This document shows positions 11,825-22,436 of a DNA stretch of 64,000 nt, one piece after another. The DNA comes from Gambelia wislizenii (lineage: Eukaryota > Chordata > Lepidosauria > Squamata > Crotaphytidae), in NCBI GenBank assembly GCA_030847615.1, contig JAUMIR010000004.1, positions 85,281,001 to 85,345,000 on the forward strand, in the 5' to 3' direction. The position numbers and the translations under genes were made by a program. The notes under the pieces were generated by a model. That model saw nothing but the letters and a program-made list of their open reading frames with translations, was not told the origin of the DNA and searched no databases. Position 1 is the first letter of the stretch. Each line of letters begins with the position of its first letter.

Positions 11825-12415
11825 TTTATTTATACCCCGCCCCTCTGCTAAAAACAATCGGGGCGGCTTCCAACAATTAAAACATTATAATAATGACTAA
11901 AAACACCACCCACCCCCACCCTCCCACATAAAAAGACATTAAACACAATAAGATTAAAACCTTCTAGCTAAAAAAATACATTAAAAACAAATATATACAT
12001 AATTTTTAAAAAGCCAGGAGACTGAGTTCCTGAGGCCGGGATCTAATCAGGAAAGGCCTGCCGAAAGAGATCCGTCTTTAGTGCTTTTTTAAAGCTACTC
12101 AAGCTCGTCAGCTGACGGATCTCATTCGGCAGGCCATTCCACAATTTGGGGGCGATTACTGAAAAGGCCCTCTGGGAGGTTGCAGACAGCCTAGATTTTT
12201 GTGGCTGAAGCAGATTCCTCCCAGAGGACCGGAGTATGCGGGGAGGATTGTATGGGAGGAGGCGGTTCCGGAGATAAGTTGGACCCAAGCCATTTAGGGC
12301 TTTAAAGGTAATAACCAACACCTTATACTGGGCCCGGAAACTGATAGGCAGCCAGTGGAGAGATTTTAGTATTGGAGTTATATGATCTCTCCGAGATGTT
12401 CCTGAGACCACTCCT
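11795..12415 (-). mobile_element. L2 LINE, 5'-truncated, with (ATT)n tail
   Basis: The minus strand encodes an open C-terminal segment (12411-12043): SRRDHITPILKSLHWLPISF, FKALNGLGPTYLRNRLLPY, RAFSVIAPKLWNGLP and SFKKALKTDLF, the standard L2 ORF2 C-terminus after the RT domain. The UTR follows and ends GGGGCGGGGTATAAATAAA plus (ATT)n, the microsatellite type of tail seen in reptilian L2. The frame is intact over ~120 codons, so the insertion is fairly young. Confidence 0.9.
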
Positions 12416-12892
12416 GGGCTGCCCTGCCAAGGGAATGACTGCAGTTAAGGTAAGTCTGAAAACTTTTCCTTTTTTTTTTTACAGGGACAGGAGAGGGACG
12501 GGAGAGTAGATTGCGAGATGGGAATGCTTTTTTTTTGTTTGTTTGTTTTGTTCCTGTCTGAAAATCTCCTTTGTGGCAAGCACACATTTTAGCTTCTGCC
12601 CTTGTTCTAAAAATAGCTGGCCTATCCTCATCATTTGACACCCTCTGCTTATGCTGCAAGGTGAAATAAAGACAGGGAAGAGCCTTACTGAATACTGAAC
12701 ATCTTGTGATAAAGATAATCACCATAACAATAGCATTGGTGGGCAACACATAAGCTGTGTGAAGCAGCCCTATCCTTTTATGTGCCCTGCTGTCATTGTT
12801 AAATTTGGCCATGCAGTGGCAATGGACGGTTTGTTTGTTTTTAAAGGTTGCACTTTATTCTTTAGGTGTGCAAAAGATCCACCATTTTGCAC

Positions 12893-13306
12893 AGACATAT
12901 TCAGAAGAGGAAAAACTTAGAGAGCTGGGTATGTTTAGCCTGGAAAAAAAGACGGTTAAGGGGTGATATGATAGCCCTGTTTAAGTATTTGAAGGAGTGT
13001 CACATTGAGAACGGACCAAGCTTGTTTTCTGCTGCTCCAGAGACTAGAACACGGAACAATGGATACAAGTTCCAGGAACAGAGATTCCACCTCAACATTA
13101 GGAGGAACTTTTTGACAGTAAGAGCTGTTCGGGAGTGGGACGCGCTCCCTCGGAGCGTGGTGGGGTCTCCTTCCTTGGAGGTCTTTAAACAGAGGCTGGA
13201 TGGCCATCTGTCAGGGATGCTTTGATTATGTATTCCTGCATGGCAGGGGGTTGGACTGGACGGCCCTCATGGTCTCTTCCAACTCTACAATTCTATGATT
13301 CTATGA
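12893..13306 (+). mobile_element. CR1 LINE copy 3, 5'-truncated
   Basis: Plus-strand open frame with [39 protein letters not shown] and [17 protein letters not shown], then the 3' UTR ending in the direct repeat ATTCTATGATTCTATGA that marks CR1 3' termini. Confidence 0.92.
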
Positions 13307-13662
13307 ACATCATGCCCCAGAGGCATTTGCCTAGTGTCTGCCTATGGATGTTCCAGTCCTGCTGAGTCCGGAAACTCTCTGGATGGCTTCAAAGCTGAAA
13401 GAGTAAGTAAAGTGCTTGTCTGTCTGTCTTTTGCCACATAAAGATGCCATTTTATACTTGCCTACTTAAGAAGTTTGTTGGCAGCAGGGTCACAAAGGCT
13501 TGATGATTCTGTATCCCTTCTTGTCCAAAGAAATAGCTGGGTTCCCTTGATGGGTTAGAAGACCAGAAAGGAGAGGCATCCATTATGTTCTGTGGGGCTG
13601 GTGTTTAGGAATCAGGCCTGCCTCTTGAAAACTGAGATCTCAGTCCATAATGAGTTTGCATT

Positions 13663-13790
13663 ATAGAATCACAGAGTTGGAAGAAACCACAAGAGCCATT
13701 CAGTCCAACCTTCTGCCTTGCAGGAATGCACAACTAGAGCACTCCCAAAAAATGACTGTCCAACCTCTGTTTAGAAATTCTTCTCATATT
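13663..13790 (-). mobile_element. CR1 3'-end fragment, copy 4
   Basis: Plus-strand reading ATAGAATCACAGAGTTGGAA followed by the complement of the CR1 3' UTR and of the KQRLD codons. Only ~125 bp survive. Confidence 0.8.
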
Positions 13791-13837
13791 AAGGCAAGTG
13801 CATACAGACTTTTCAGACCCAATCATTCCTGTCTCTC

Positions 13838-14319
13838 TCTCTGGTTTTTCTTCGCAAACGAAGATTCAGGAAGGACTCATCCCGTGCTTTCTGTAAGCAC
13901 GCTGATGACTAAAAAGGCCAATCCGAGACAAACAAGTCCGGTTACAGAAAGCACAGCAGAAGGTCTCCTTGGGTGATGTTTCCGGGTTGTGATTCTTTCT
14001 GCGTTGTCCTTTCTCTTCAAGACTTGTTCGGCATGAGTTCTCAAATAAGGCTGCAGGCGCTTTTTTGGAGTGCCCCTCTTACGCTGACCCGTGGCGAGTT
14101 CACTGTAGAGTACTATTTTGGGAGGCAATGGTCCTCCATCCTAGAAACGTGCCCTGCCCAGCACAGCTGTGTTCTCAATATCATGGCCTCAATGCTGGTG
14201 ATCCCTGCTTGCTCAAGGACAGCAATATTTGTCACATAGTCAGTCCAGTGTATATTTAGAATTGTGCATATGCAGCGCACAAAGACTCTAAACTATCTAG
14301 TCCGTGAGCTGCTCTTCGC
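13838..14319 (-). mobile_element. RTE-like LINE copy with 5' inversion
   Basis: 13838-14278 is the minus-strand 3' part of the element (tail (GA)n, hairpin, finger and linker codons), reaching back to the ILNIHWTDY codons. From about 14276 the sequence switches orientation: CTAAACTATCTAGTCC and GAGCTGCTCTTCGC match the plus strand of upstream element sequence (32250-32280 in the reference copy). The junction lies at a GCGC, with about 440 bp of intervening element missing. This is the structure expected from twin priming. The coding frame is broken. Confidence 0.85.
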
Positions 14320-14502
14320 TGCTGCTGCTGCTGAATCATTCCTGTACTAAGTGCAAAAAAGACTTTATACATGAGGACTTTAAAAAAAAATCTGAGGAAA
14401 AGAACTTATAGCATGGATAAACAATATTTTCTCCTGAGGCTTTAGGTGTCACTGCTGAACACATATACACCCCCTCAAATTTCCTGCTAATTTTGTACAG
14501 AT

Positions 14503-14666
14503 TGCTGAGTGGTATAGTGGTTTGTGTGTTGGACTACTAGGACTCTGGAGACCAGGGTTTGAATCCCCACTCAGCTGTGGCAACCCACTAGTTGGCCTTG
14601 GACAAGTCACACTGTCTCAGCCTCAGATGAAGGCAAAGGCAAACCTTCTCTGAACAAATCTTGCTT

Positions 14667-14701
<35 letters not shown>

Positions 14702-14832
14702 CTCTTCAGCCACAAAGGCTATCAGAGCGGCTTACAAGTGGTCAGTTTAACAGTTCCCTGCCCTCAGGCTTACAATCTAAAAAATGATAGTGGGTGCCTT
14801 AGGGTCACCATAAAGTTGGGAATTAAACAACA
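14503..14832 (+). mobile_element. tRNA-derived squamate SINE with BovB-like 3' tail, interrupted
   Basis: The head AGTGGTATAGTGGTTTGTGT (A-box region) and GGGTTTGAATCCCCACTCAG (B-box with GTTTGAATCC) are tRNA-like. The body AGGCAAAGGCAAACCTTCTC is shared with the copy at 53908. A (TA)n tract (14668-14698) and a LINE-end fragment (to about 14785) interrupt it, and the BovB-type tail TTAGGGTCACCATAAAGTTG resumes at 14799. Confidence 0.8.
14668..14698. repeat. (TA)n microsatellite
   Basis: About 15 perfect TA units inside the SINE body. Confidence 0.95.
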
Positions 14833-15485
14833 ATAGCAGGCAGCAGTGAGGAGAGTGCTCTGATCCAGGATCTCTGGGAGAAGCAATAGGAGAAAAGCCA
14901 TCCCTGGCAACAGTCCTCATACAGATTATTCCTTCTTCACTGGAAAAAATCTGTTTCAGGATCAACAAGGAAAAGATGCAGAGAAGCTTCTCCATTTCAT
15001 CCCAGCAAGTAAAGCTCACATGAAATAAGGAAGAGCACACTCACATATGTGCAATTAGCATCATGCCACACCTGGAGCCAACAGGGCAGTGTATGAAAAC
15101 TAACCCATTGACATGACTCATTAAATAGTTGGGGAGGGAAGTAACTTCCATTACTTGTTGCAGGGCCTGTTGCTTTTCTGTTACTTTTTAAAGAAAAACA
15201 ACTTTAGGATTTAGGATAGAATGAAGTAAAGTGCCCCACCCATCCCCCCAAAAGCCCTGTCAAAATGCTTTTAAAATTACTTTTTGAAAGTAACTAGACT
15301 CCATTGTATGTTACACCAACAAAATAATTTCACTCTTCCTCCTTACATTGCTTTTGAAACGTGATTTTGGCCTGAATCCTTTTGGTAGTTCCAGCTAGAG
15401 CAGATCGGCTAAATCAGTGGTTGAATGGTAAGTCAACATATACGTAAATCCAATTGAGTCAATTAGTTTACTGTGGTTGGAATTA

Positions 15486-15714
15486 CAGGTCAACCCCCGT
15501 ATTCGCAGGGGATACATTCCAAGACCCTCTGTGGATACCTGAAACTGTGGGTAATAGGTAACCCTATTATTTTCAATGAGACAAACACCGGAGGTTGACC
15601 CTAGAATCACATTGGAGGACCTAGAAATGCCTAGAGAGAACTTTTTTTTTTTTTTGGACGTGGATAAGTGAAACCATGGATATCAAATCCGTAGATATGG
15701 GAATTGACCCGAAC
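15486..15714. mobile_element. Tigger/pogo-like MITE, diverged copy
   Basis: Left end AGGTCAACCCCCGTATTCGC and right end ATATGGGAATTGACCC are diverged versions of the family TIR, with TA before the left end. The interior retains CTGTGGATACCTGAAACTGTG and ATCAAATCCGTAGATATGG. Confidence 0.6.
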
Positions 15715-15854
15715 TTACAGAATTCAATCCACAGTAATGTCCTCATTACCTGAAAAGTAACTAATTACAGGTAACAATGTTGTTTGTGCATCATAAATTC
15801 CAAACTGCGTGAAAAGTTTCTGGATCTCTGGATTATACAGAAAAAGCTAGATTG

Positions 15855-16312
15855 GGATGGGCAAAGTATGGCCTGTGAGCCACATGTGGCTTCAAGGGCC
15901 GTTTTTGTGGCACCCAGGGGGTCAAACAAATTACAAAAAAAAAATATCAAATTTTTCCCCCAATGTCCCCTGAAAGCTTCTGGGGACATATTGGCATTTT
16001 TTACACTTTGCAGGGGGGGGGGAGGCCATTTTAGGCTCAGGACAGGCCTTAAAAAATGAAATGAACAGGAAGTGACTTCTTCACACTTCCTGTTGTTTAA
16101 AAAAAGGCCCTTTCCATGCCTAAAATAGCCTGGGAGGAATCAAAAATGTAGTAAAAATGCTCCTCAGGCTCCCAGTATGCATTTGGGGCAAAAAAAAAAA
16201 AAACCCAAACCACCACCTTTTTTATTTTGCAGTAGGGTACAGTGTGGGGTGTGGCCCTCTTAGGCCTTCTGAGAGGCTATGTGGCCCCCTCCCCTCCTGC
16301 AGTTGCCCACCA
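15855..16312. mobile_element. hAT-like MITE (GGGCAA ends)
   Basis: Starts GATGGGCAAAGTATGGCCTG and ends TGCAGTTGCCCACC, giving GGGCAA/TTGCCC inverted ends. The interior is low-complexity with A, G and C runs. A related fragment lies at 37690-37960. No coding potential. Confidence 0.55.
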
Positions 16313-16337
16313 ATGTACTACTAGTGTGTGTGAGTGA

Positions 16338-16400
16338 GTGTCTAGGTGCCTTGAAGTCGCCTGTTGACTTATGGTGACCCCATTAATTTCATAGGCTTTA
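16338..16400 (-). mobile_element. SINE/BovB 3'-tail fragment
   Basis: GCCTTGAAGTCGCCTGTTGA and CTTATGGTGACCCC are the reverse complement of the BovB-type SINE tail. Similar orphan tails occur at 27340-27450, 30605-30730, 42205-42290 and 53450-53500. Confidence 0.65.
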
Positions 16401-16403
16401 AAC

Positions 16404-16601
16404 CAGGGTTTCTCAACCAGGGTTCCCTGGAACCCTAGGATTCCACAAGGGGTTGCTAGGGGTTCTGCGATATATTAAGAGTGAAAAAAATAACCTTTTT
16501 TTTTTTTTAGCTGTAGATATAATAATTTTTAGGCAGGGGTTCCCTGAGACCTGAAAGTTGTTTCAAGGGTTCCACCAAGGTAAAAAGGTTGAGAAAGGCT
16601 G
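16404..16601. mobile_element. hAT MITE with 8-bp target duplication
   Basis: Left terminus CAGGGTTTCTCAACC and right terminus GGTTGAGAAAGGCTG are near-perfect inverted repeats. The flanks CTTTAAAC (16396-16403) and CTTTGGAC (16602-16609) match at 6 of 8 positions, consistent with a hAT 8-bp duplication. A T-run and GTTCTGCGATATATTAAG lie inside. Confidence 0.8.
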
Positions 16602-17470
16602 CTTTGGACCATACATAAAAGAGTCTCACAAAATAAGAAGTATGCTTAAAAGCAAAGAAATCAACCGTGTAAGATTTATTAAAAGATTTGAATCTATAAA
16701 GAGAAATGAAAACACTAATGACACAGAAGTAACCAAAGAAAAATGGAGGCCACATATCCAGGACATTTTCAGAAGTTTGTCCATGAATAAAATCTGGCTG
16801 AATATGGCGCGGCAGGCTCCAATCCTAAACGGAAGAAACACGGACGATTTCGCCACAGGGACGGTGTCATCCGAAATGGACCCCCTGCTGCGGTGCAGCT
16901 ACGAAGCTCTCCCACTCGATCCTTGTGCTGCAAGGATCATCTGAAAAAGTCCCCAGTCATTTGTGTGTCTCACAAAACAGTTGTACAGGATGAAAACATC
17001 TATCACAGTCAAGAGGCAAAATCCATCCATTAAAGCAAATAAATCCTGAACTAGTCCACACAATTTGGTGTGCTGGCTAAAAACATTTCTAATTAACAAA
17101 TTAATTGCTCTTATTAACAGTTCTGCCCAGGCTTTTCAGAATATTCAGGGCTGAAGGCATTAGTCAATTAATTCAGAGGATCACATTATGATTTGCACTT
17201 TTGAAATGTGAATTTTAATTGGATTTTAATCAGTGCTGCCTTGTAAAAATGTTCCATGCTGCTGTAGGTGTAAACAATGAAGATACTTTGTTTCAGGCTC
17301 CACATTTAAGAAGATTTTGCAAATGATGATTGATGTGCTTGCATTATTTAGCTACAGTGTTTAATAAATCTGGCAGCTTCCTAACATTATAATTTGTAAT
17401 AAGACACTTTGTGACACTTTGTTTATTTTAACCAGTTAACAAGCCAAGTTTAAACAACACAATTCACAAA
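16602..17470. promoter_or_regulatory. Repeat-free island; candidate conserved regulatory element
   Basis: No TE signature is visible over about 870 bp, unusual for this window. From 17085 to 17225 there are clustered AT palindromes of homeodomain type: TAATTA at 17090-17095, TTAATT at 17101-17106, AATTAATT at 17166-17173 and TTTTAATT near 17213. The left part (16806-16930) is a CpG-containing pocket. I infer a possible enhancer-like conserved noncoding element. Conservation cannot be tested here. Confidence 0.35.
16618..16944 (+). other. Unassigned open frame over a CpG pocket
   Basis: An open reading frame runs into this segment and stops at 16942-16944. It includes KEKWRPHIQDIFRSLSMN and DDFATGTVSSEMDPLLRCSY. 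The first part of the full open frame lies in the hAT MITE, so any genuine coding would start after 16610. I do not recognise the protein. No convincing splice sites or start codon context were identified. It may be an exon remnant or chance. About a dozen CpGs fall between 16806 and 16930, while the flanks have almost none. Confidence 0.2.
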
Positions 17471-18350
17471 GAAAGTACTATAGGTTCTGCTGGGGAGGGT
17501 ACTGTGCTCCAACCAGTTTGGAAACATTGCTTTTGGAGTTGTAATCTAGAAAAATAAGTATCTGATCTCTGGCTGGAAGTAATGATCAGGTCTGGCATCA
17601 CCCCCTGGCATTCTGGGGCAGCTGTCAGGGCCAAAGCTGGCTCTAATAACAAAGCCTGCCATTGCCACTGGTCAGGACCCATGGCTATCGCTCTTGTGGC
17701 TGCCTTTTCCTGGAAGTTTCCTGGAAGTTCTGTTCCTCTGTGGTACTTGGGTTAGTGTCTGCTGCCACAAAAGCATGGAACACACACACACTTTATATAC
17801 CCTCCAATATTTCACAGGTGAAAAACATGCCCAAGCCATATCAGCATGTGGTCAAAATGGCAAAAATTGTTAATGAGGAAGAACACACAACCTAAGAGAG
17901 GCTGCAGCAGTTTGGTTTTGCCTGAGACTACTGGGAAGAGTAAGATTCTGCTCTCTCCTCTCTTTCCCCCTCATTTGAGTTAACTGAGTGCAAACTGCTT
18001 TTGTGCTTTGAACCCAGTTTGCACAAATGGAAGTAAGCTGAGTAGAAAGAGGGGACATGGGAGGGGAGAGAGAAACAGCGACATTTCAGAAGCAACTGAA
18101 AAATAGAATGACAAAGGATTAATCGGGACTGTCCCTGCCAAATCGGAACAGTTGGAGAGTATGTCATTAGACAGATACCATGTTTGGGGCCAGCCAATCA
18201 CTTACCATTTTGACACACTATGGCAGAACATCCAAAGCATTGCAATGTGGGGAAACTAAGATGGCAGCCATAGCTGTCATTGTCTTATCAAATGGTATCC
18301 AGCCAAAGACTACCTCTACCCTAAAATGGCTCTGCTAATAACAGCACAAT
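17471..18350. other. No recognisable feature
   Basis: Mixed unique sequence; the short open frames on both strands are without domains. Confidence 0.4.
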
Positions 18351-18354
18351 ATAG

Positions 18355-19641
18355 GACTTTATCAGATGTGGCAAATATGGCATCATAAGGACGCCTAATG
18401 ATTGCAAAAGGGTGTGCAATCTTTTGAAGAAAAAGAAATGGGCTTGTTTTTCTTGTTCTTACCCAGTGTGGGTCTCTCTCTCTTTTTTTTTTTTTTAGGG
18501 GGAGGTTTGCAACGTATTTTGGGGAGTGGGACTGGTAGAGAGATCCAAAGAAAAGTGCCTACCAGCTCAGGATCAGCAATTGGGGGGGGGTGACCATGGG
18601 ATGTACCCTGAGCACAAAGGAGGAAGCCACCTTGGAGAGAAGCAAAGCCATCGAGAAAAACCTCAAGTATGACATCGTCCTTTCACAATCATATTGTTAA
18701 AAAGCCATACTTTTTTATTGATGGCCCAAGCCATTAATAGATTGGCCATGGTGCTTTGTTGCCACCATTGCCAGCGTTTGAATCCTCGTGCCCTTGTACT
18801 CACGTGGATGCTGCATCAATGACAGAACACTTCTGGGTTCAGGTAGGGGTAGCTCTTTTTATGAACCTCCCCCGCCCCCATGTACTTGGGACTTTTAAAG
18901 TGTGTTTTTGTGCTTTGCTCTACTTTTTGTGTGGTTTTTTTGCTTTAATTTTTAAATTTCCTGCACTCTCTCTCTCTGGCTTCTCTTCGCAAACGAAGAT
19001 TCAAGAAGGACCCATCCCGTGCCCTTTTGGAATTGGATTTGTCCTTCGAGCCTGTGCAATGGATTTTTCTGGTGGAGCGCAGCGTGCACAGAACTGGCCC
19101 CACCCTTTAAACCAAAGGTTCATCTGCTGGCCTTGCAAGCATGGACGATAGCAGTGAGGTCCTTGGGCTGTAGGTTTGATTAGAATTTCCTTCTCTTAGA
19201 TGGTTGACTTTACAGGGTTGGACGAGCACCATCTGCCTGGGTTTGGGATTAGAGTTTTCCTTCTCCTAGGATGGTTGCCATAAGGCTAGAGAGCCCATCC
19301 TGCCCTTTGACGCTCTTTGTCAGACCCTTCGGTTTTGACCTGTCTGGCATGGGAGACCCTACCGATGGCTATTATGCCACTGCCAGCATAGCTCAAAACA
19401 TCATTAGGGTACGCAAGCCTCTCTCCCACGACAAGGGGGCGTCACTAGCAACTTCTCATGAGAATCAGAGAGATTTGGAACCCAGAAGTAAATGGAGCTC
19501 CATTTGTGCTCCGTTACTGCCAGGGAAGCCTCTTTTTATGCTCCTAAAGGTAGGTCTGGGGGGGTGTTCTTTTGCTGGCATGAAAACACCACAATTTATG
19601 CCAGCAAAAGAGCATTAATGTGGGGTGGCCTGATAAAGTCC
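18355..19641 (+). mobile_element. 4-bp-TSD MITE family M, subfamily 1, with nested insertion
   Basis: Ends GACTTTATCAGATG and GGCCTGATAAAGTCC, flanked by ATAG at 18351-18354 and 19642-19645. The interior aligns with the copies at 29639 and 40789 (shared AGAACACTTCTGGGT, TTTTTATGAACCTCCCC and GTACTTGGGACTTTTAAAG). It is longer than the ~580-bp norm because the 454-bp RTE-tailed element sits at 18970-19421 and about 230 bp of further sequence lies at 18430-18665. Confidence 0.85.
18970..19421 (-). mobile_element. 454-bp RTE-tailed non-autonomous element, copy 2
   Basis: Minus-strand copy of the element at 8662-9115 with the same 5' start (GAGGCTTGCGTACCC) and the same 3' end (hairpin plus GCCAGAGAGAG). 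Inserted in the MITE at a CTCTC-like site that blends with the (GA)n tail. Confidence 0.85.
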
Positions 19642-19746
19642 ATAGCTGAAATCCTATGGTCAGACAGGAACAGAAGCAAGAATAGCTGGAGTAACAGGAT
19701 AACAACACTGCCAGACATTCCCACAGCATCCTAACCAACCTTATCA

Positions 19747-20355
19747 TAGGTGCATCTATACGATCATTAAAAAATCCGTTTGGGGGTTAAAAAATACGAA
19801 TAGGCTGTCATTCGTATGCGTACGATCCACCTCCACGATTTTTTACCCCCCTAAACTTCGTATGAGCCTCCTTCCCGAAGCCGGCTGGAGCGAGCAAGCC
19901 AAGCAGCAATTTTAAATCTCCCGCTGCTTTTTTTTTTTAAAGTTTCCTGCTTTGCGGAAAGTCGGTTTTCCCTATTTACAATATAAAATAAAAATAAATA
20001 AATATATAACATTCATGGATGTACCGGACTCTCGCTAGCCAGGAAGCCAACATGGCGGCCTCTCCCAATTCCCCTCCGTGCTAGCCCCGCCCCCTCTACT
20101 TGACCAGCCAATCAGATTTCACTGCCTGTTCGTGTGTGTGCGAACGGACTATACAGGCCTGTCAGCCATCCGAACAGCGCACGGATTTCTCATCGCGATC
20201 CACTTTCCCTCCCGAACACCACATGAGCGTATTTTAGGGTGGAAAACTGAGCCCCCCTCTTTTGGATGCGTGTGAATCCGAACGGCCGTGTGTACCGAAG
20301 CGCGAACTTCCACATGCCGTACTATTATTTAAATCGTGTAGACAGGGCCCATTAC
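19747..20355. mobile_element. CpG-dense putative DNA element
   Basis: The ends GCATCTATACGATCATTAAA and TTTAAATCGTGTAGACAGGGC look like diverged inverted repeats. The interior has many CpGs (for example TCGTATGCGTACGATCC), so it has had little time for methylation-driven decay, or it is protected. No transposase frame. The boundaries and class are inferred. Confidence 0.45.
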
Positions 20356-20605
20356 CCTGAAATCACGATTCCCCCACTAGTAACAACTGCATGTTATCCA
20401 TGCAAGTACAACCATAACTAATAGCATGATGCCACTCACATATACTTCCAGCCAGGCAGCAAAAAAGAGGCTACTGCTCCTTCTCTGTGCAGACTACCAC
20501 AGGACAGCAGCACCAGGACTTCCCATACACAGGGTTTGGCTTTTTAATTAGTAGACTGCCCAATAACATTGGTAATGCCCTTGTTTCTGCAAGAAGGGAC
20601 TTTAT

Positions 20606-20700
20606 TTTGATTGATTGATTGATTGATTGATTAGATTTATATCCTGCCTTTCTCCCAAAATGGGATTCATTTTACACAAAAAGTAGAGAGTCCTCAAGGA
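20606..20700 (-). mobile_element. L2-type LINE 3' terminus with (GATT)n
   Basis: A (GATT)n microsatellite (about 7 units) followed by ATATCCTGCCTTTCTCCCAA, the complement of the L2-type 3' end. Truncated to under 100 bp. Confidence 0.7.
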
Positions 20701-20701
20701 C

Positions 20702-20875
20702 AGTCACACTACACTGTTACAGTGTTGTTATTCCACTTTAACTGCTATGGCTGCCTCCTGTTGAATCCTGGGATTTGCAATTTAGGGAAGGGCATTTAGA
20801 ACTCTCAGCCAGAGAGCTCTTAGGCCTCACTAAACTACAAACCCCAGAATTCCACAGGAGGCAGCCATAGAATTT
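20702..20875. mobile_element. Foldback MITE family F fragment
   Basis: ACACTACACTGTTACAGTG start, then TTATTCCACTTTAACTGC and the complementary CACAGGAGGCAGCCATAG near the end. The outer right arm is missing. Confidence 0.65.
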
Positions 20876-21126
20876 CACTCTTGAAGGTTGATGAATGTTG
20901 TTTTTAATTCTACTTGAATGTTGGTCTTCTGTAACTTTGATGAATTTATTGAATAAAAATATATATATATTTTAAAAAATTAATCACAGAGGTGGGAGAA
21001 GGTTTTGAATGAGAGGGTAGTCACTGAAAGGAGAGGGAAAGGCCAGTCCATGGAAAGCCATTAGTACTGAGAGAATAATAACCCCAACCCACAGAAGAAG
21101 AGTAGGGCCATGGGGTGGAAGAGGGC

Positions 21127-21758
21127 GGGGATGTAGCTATGGGGGGGACGCAAAATGAGGTCATTTCCTTCAATAAGTATTCTGTCCCCCTAAATGAAAT
21201 GTAAATGTTCCTTCATCGCTCAAATTTCTAGTGCTCCAGTCACATAAAATTTCATTTGGACATTTGGAACTGCAGTTTAGGCATCCAAAGAAGAATGGCA
21301 AGCAAAAGGAAAAAGGAACACAGCAAATTGAGGGGCTTACTGCACTCCTAATTAAAGTAGCAGTGCAGCAGGAACATTCTGTCTTCCATGCTGCCTTATT
21401 GCATGACATTGTCATTCTTTTGTTCTGGTCCCCCATGGTAAAACCACATCTTTTTGCTAACTGGAAAAAAACCATTAGCAAAAAAATGTGGTTTTACTTC
21501 GGTTCCCCACAGGACCAGAATGAAAGAACACCAGAAGAACAACGACATCATGTGGTAAGGCAGCACGGAAGACAGAACTTTCTGCTACACTGCCGCTTTT
21601 CTTTTAAGTGCAGTAAGCCTTAGATGTGAATGATTTCAATTGTCTTGCTCTCTACAATGCTAGTAATTTGGGGACAGAAGGGAAATTTCATTTGAGAGGG
21701 CAGAATTCTTAGCGGAGGCCCAATAACCTCCTTTTGTTCCACCTGTAGTTACACCCCT
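21127..21758. mobile_element. Long foldback DNA element
   Basis: The two halves are imperfect reverse complements meeting at 21447-21497, where ACCACATCTTTTTGCTAA pairs with TTAGCAAAAAAATGTGGT. The outer arms pair around GGCTTACTGCAC and GTGCAGTAAGCC. The ends GGGATGTAGCTATGG and CTGTAGTTACACCCC are diverged inverted repeats. The open frames on both strands are palindrome artefacts. Confidence 0.65.
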
Positions 21759-22430
21759 GCAGGGGGGCTGCAAAGGTAGGGGAAATTAGCAAAGGGAAAT
21801 CCACCTACTGCTCCAACACGAAGGAATCCAGCTCCTGCCTTCCAAAGTTCTGCTCAATAATTGCTAAGGCACTGTGATGATTTACATGCAGTGCGGGAAG
21901 CAGTAATGACTTTCTTTATTATCCCCTGCTGAAAGTAATAAGTACAAGGGGGCAGGATTTCTCTAATTCCCTGAAGATAGTAGAGATTCACTGTAATTGG
22001 TCACAGTTGTATTTTCCTAGATGACAAGATGGAATTTGTCTAGTTTGATGAGTATGTGGAATTTTAAAAATGTTTTCCTTACTGTAAAAAAAATAGTATT
22101 TTCAAATTCAAATTAATGTTATCTTCATTGTTATGGTTTTTCATTCCCTTGTGGAGTGCCACCCTCCCATCTTTAGCTCTGTCCTTCCCTTCACATTGAC
22201 ATATTTTGTTGGTGTAGGCCTAAAAAACAGGAAACCATCCTGAAATTACATAGTAGCTTGGATTCTTAAGACAAATATATTTAAGGAAGTTCACAGAAGA
22301 AAATGTTTCTGCCCCTACCTCCAACCCCATGGCAACCATGTATGTTGGGGCTCATCTATATTAGGCAATAAAATGTGGATTGAGGTGCAGTAACACCTAT
22401 TTGCACCAGCTTTCATTTGTCTCCACTGGT
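21759..22430. other. No recognisable feature
   Basis: No TE end, domain or tandem repeat I can support. Confidence 0.35.
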
Positions 22431-22436
22431 ATGTTT

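Noticed and set aside
19271..19618. 115-codon plus-strand frame
   Set aside because: It is the antisense of the 454-bp RTE-tailed element continuing into the MITE; the same frame in the copy at 8411-8812 confirms repeat origin.
21231..21623. Opposing 103- and 130-codon frames
   Set aside because: Both lie in the foldback element and mirror each other because of the inverted repeat.
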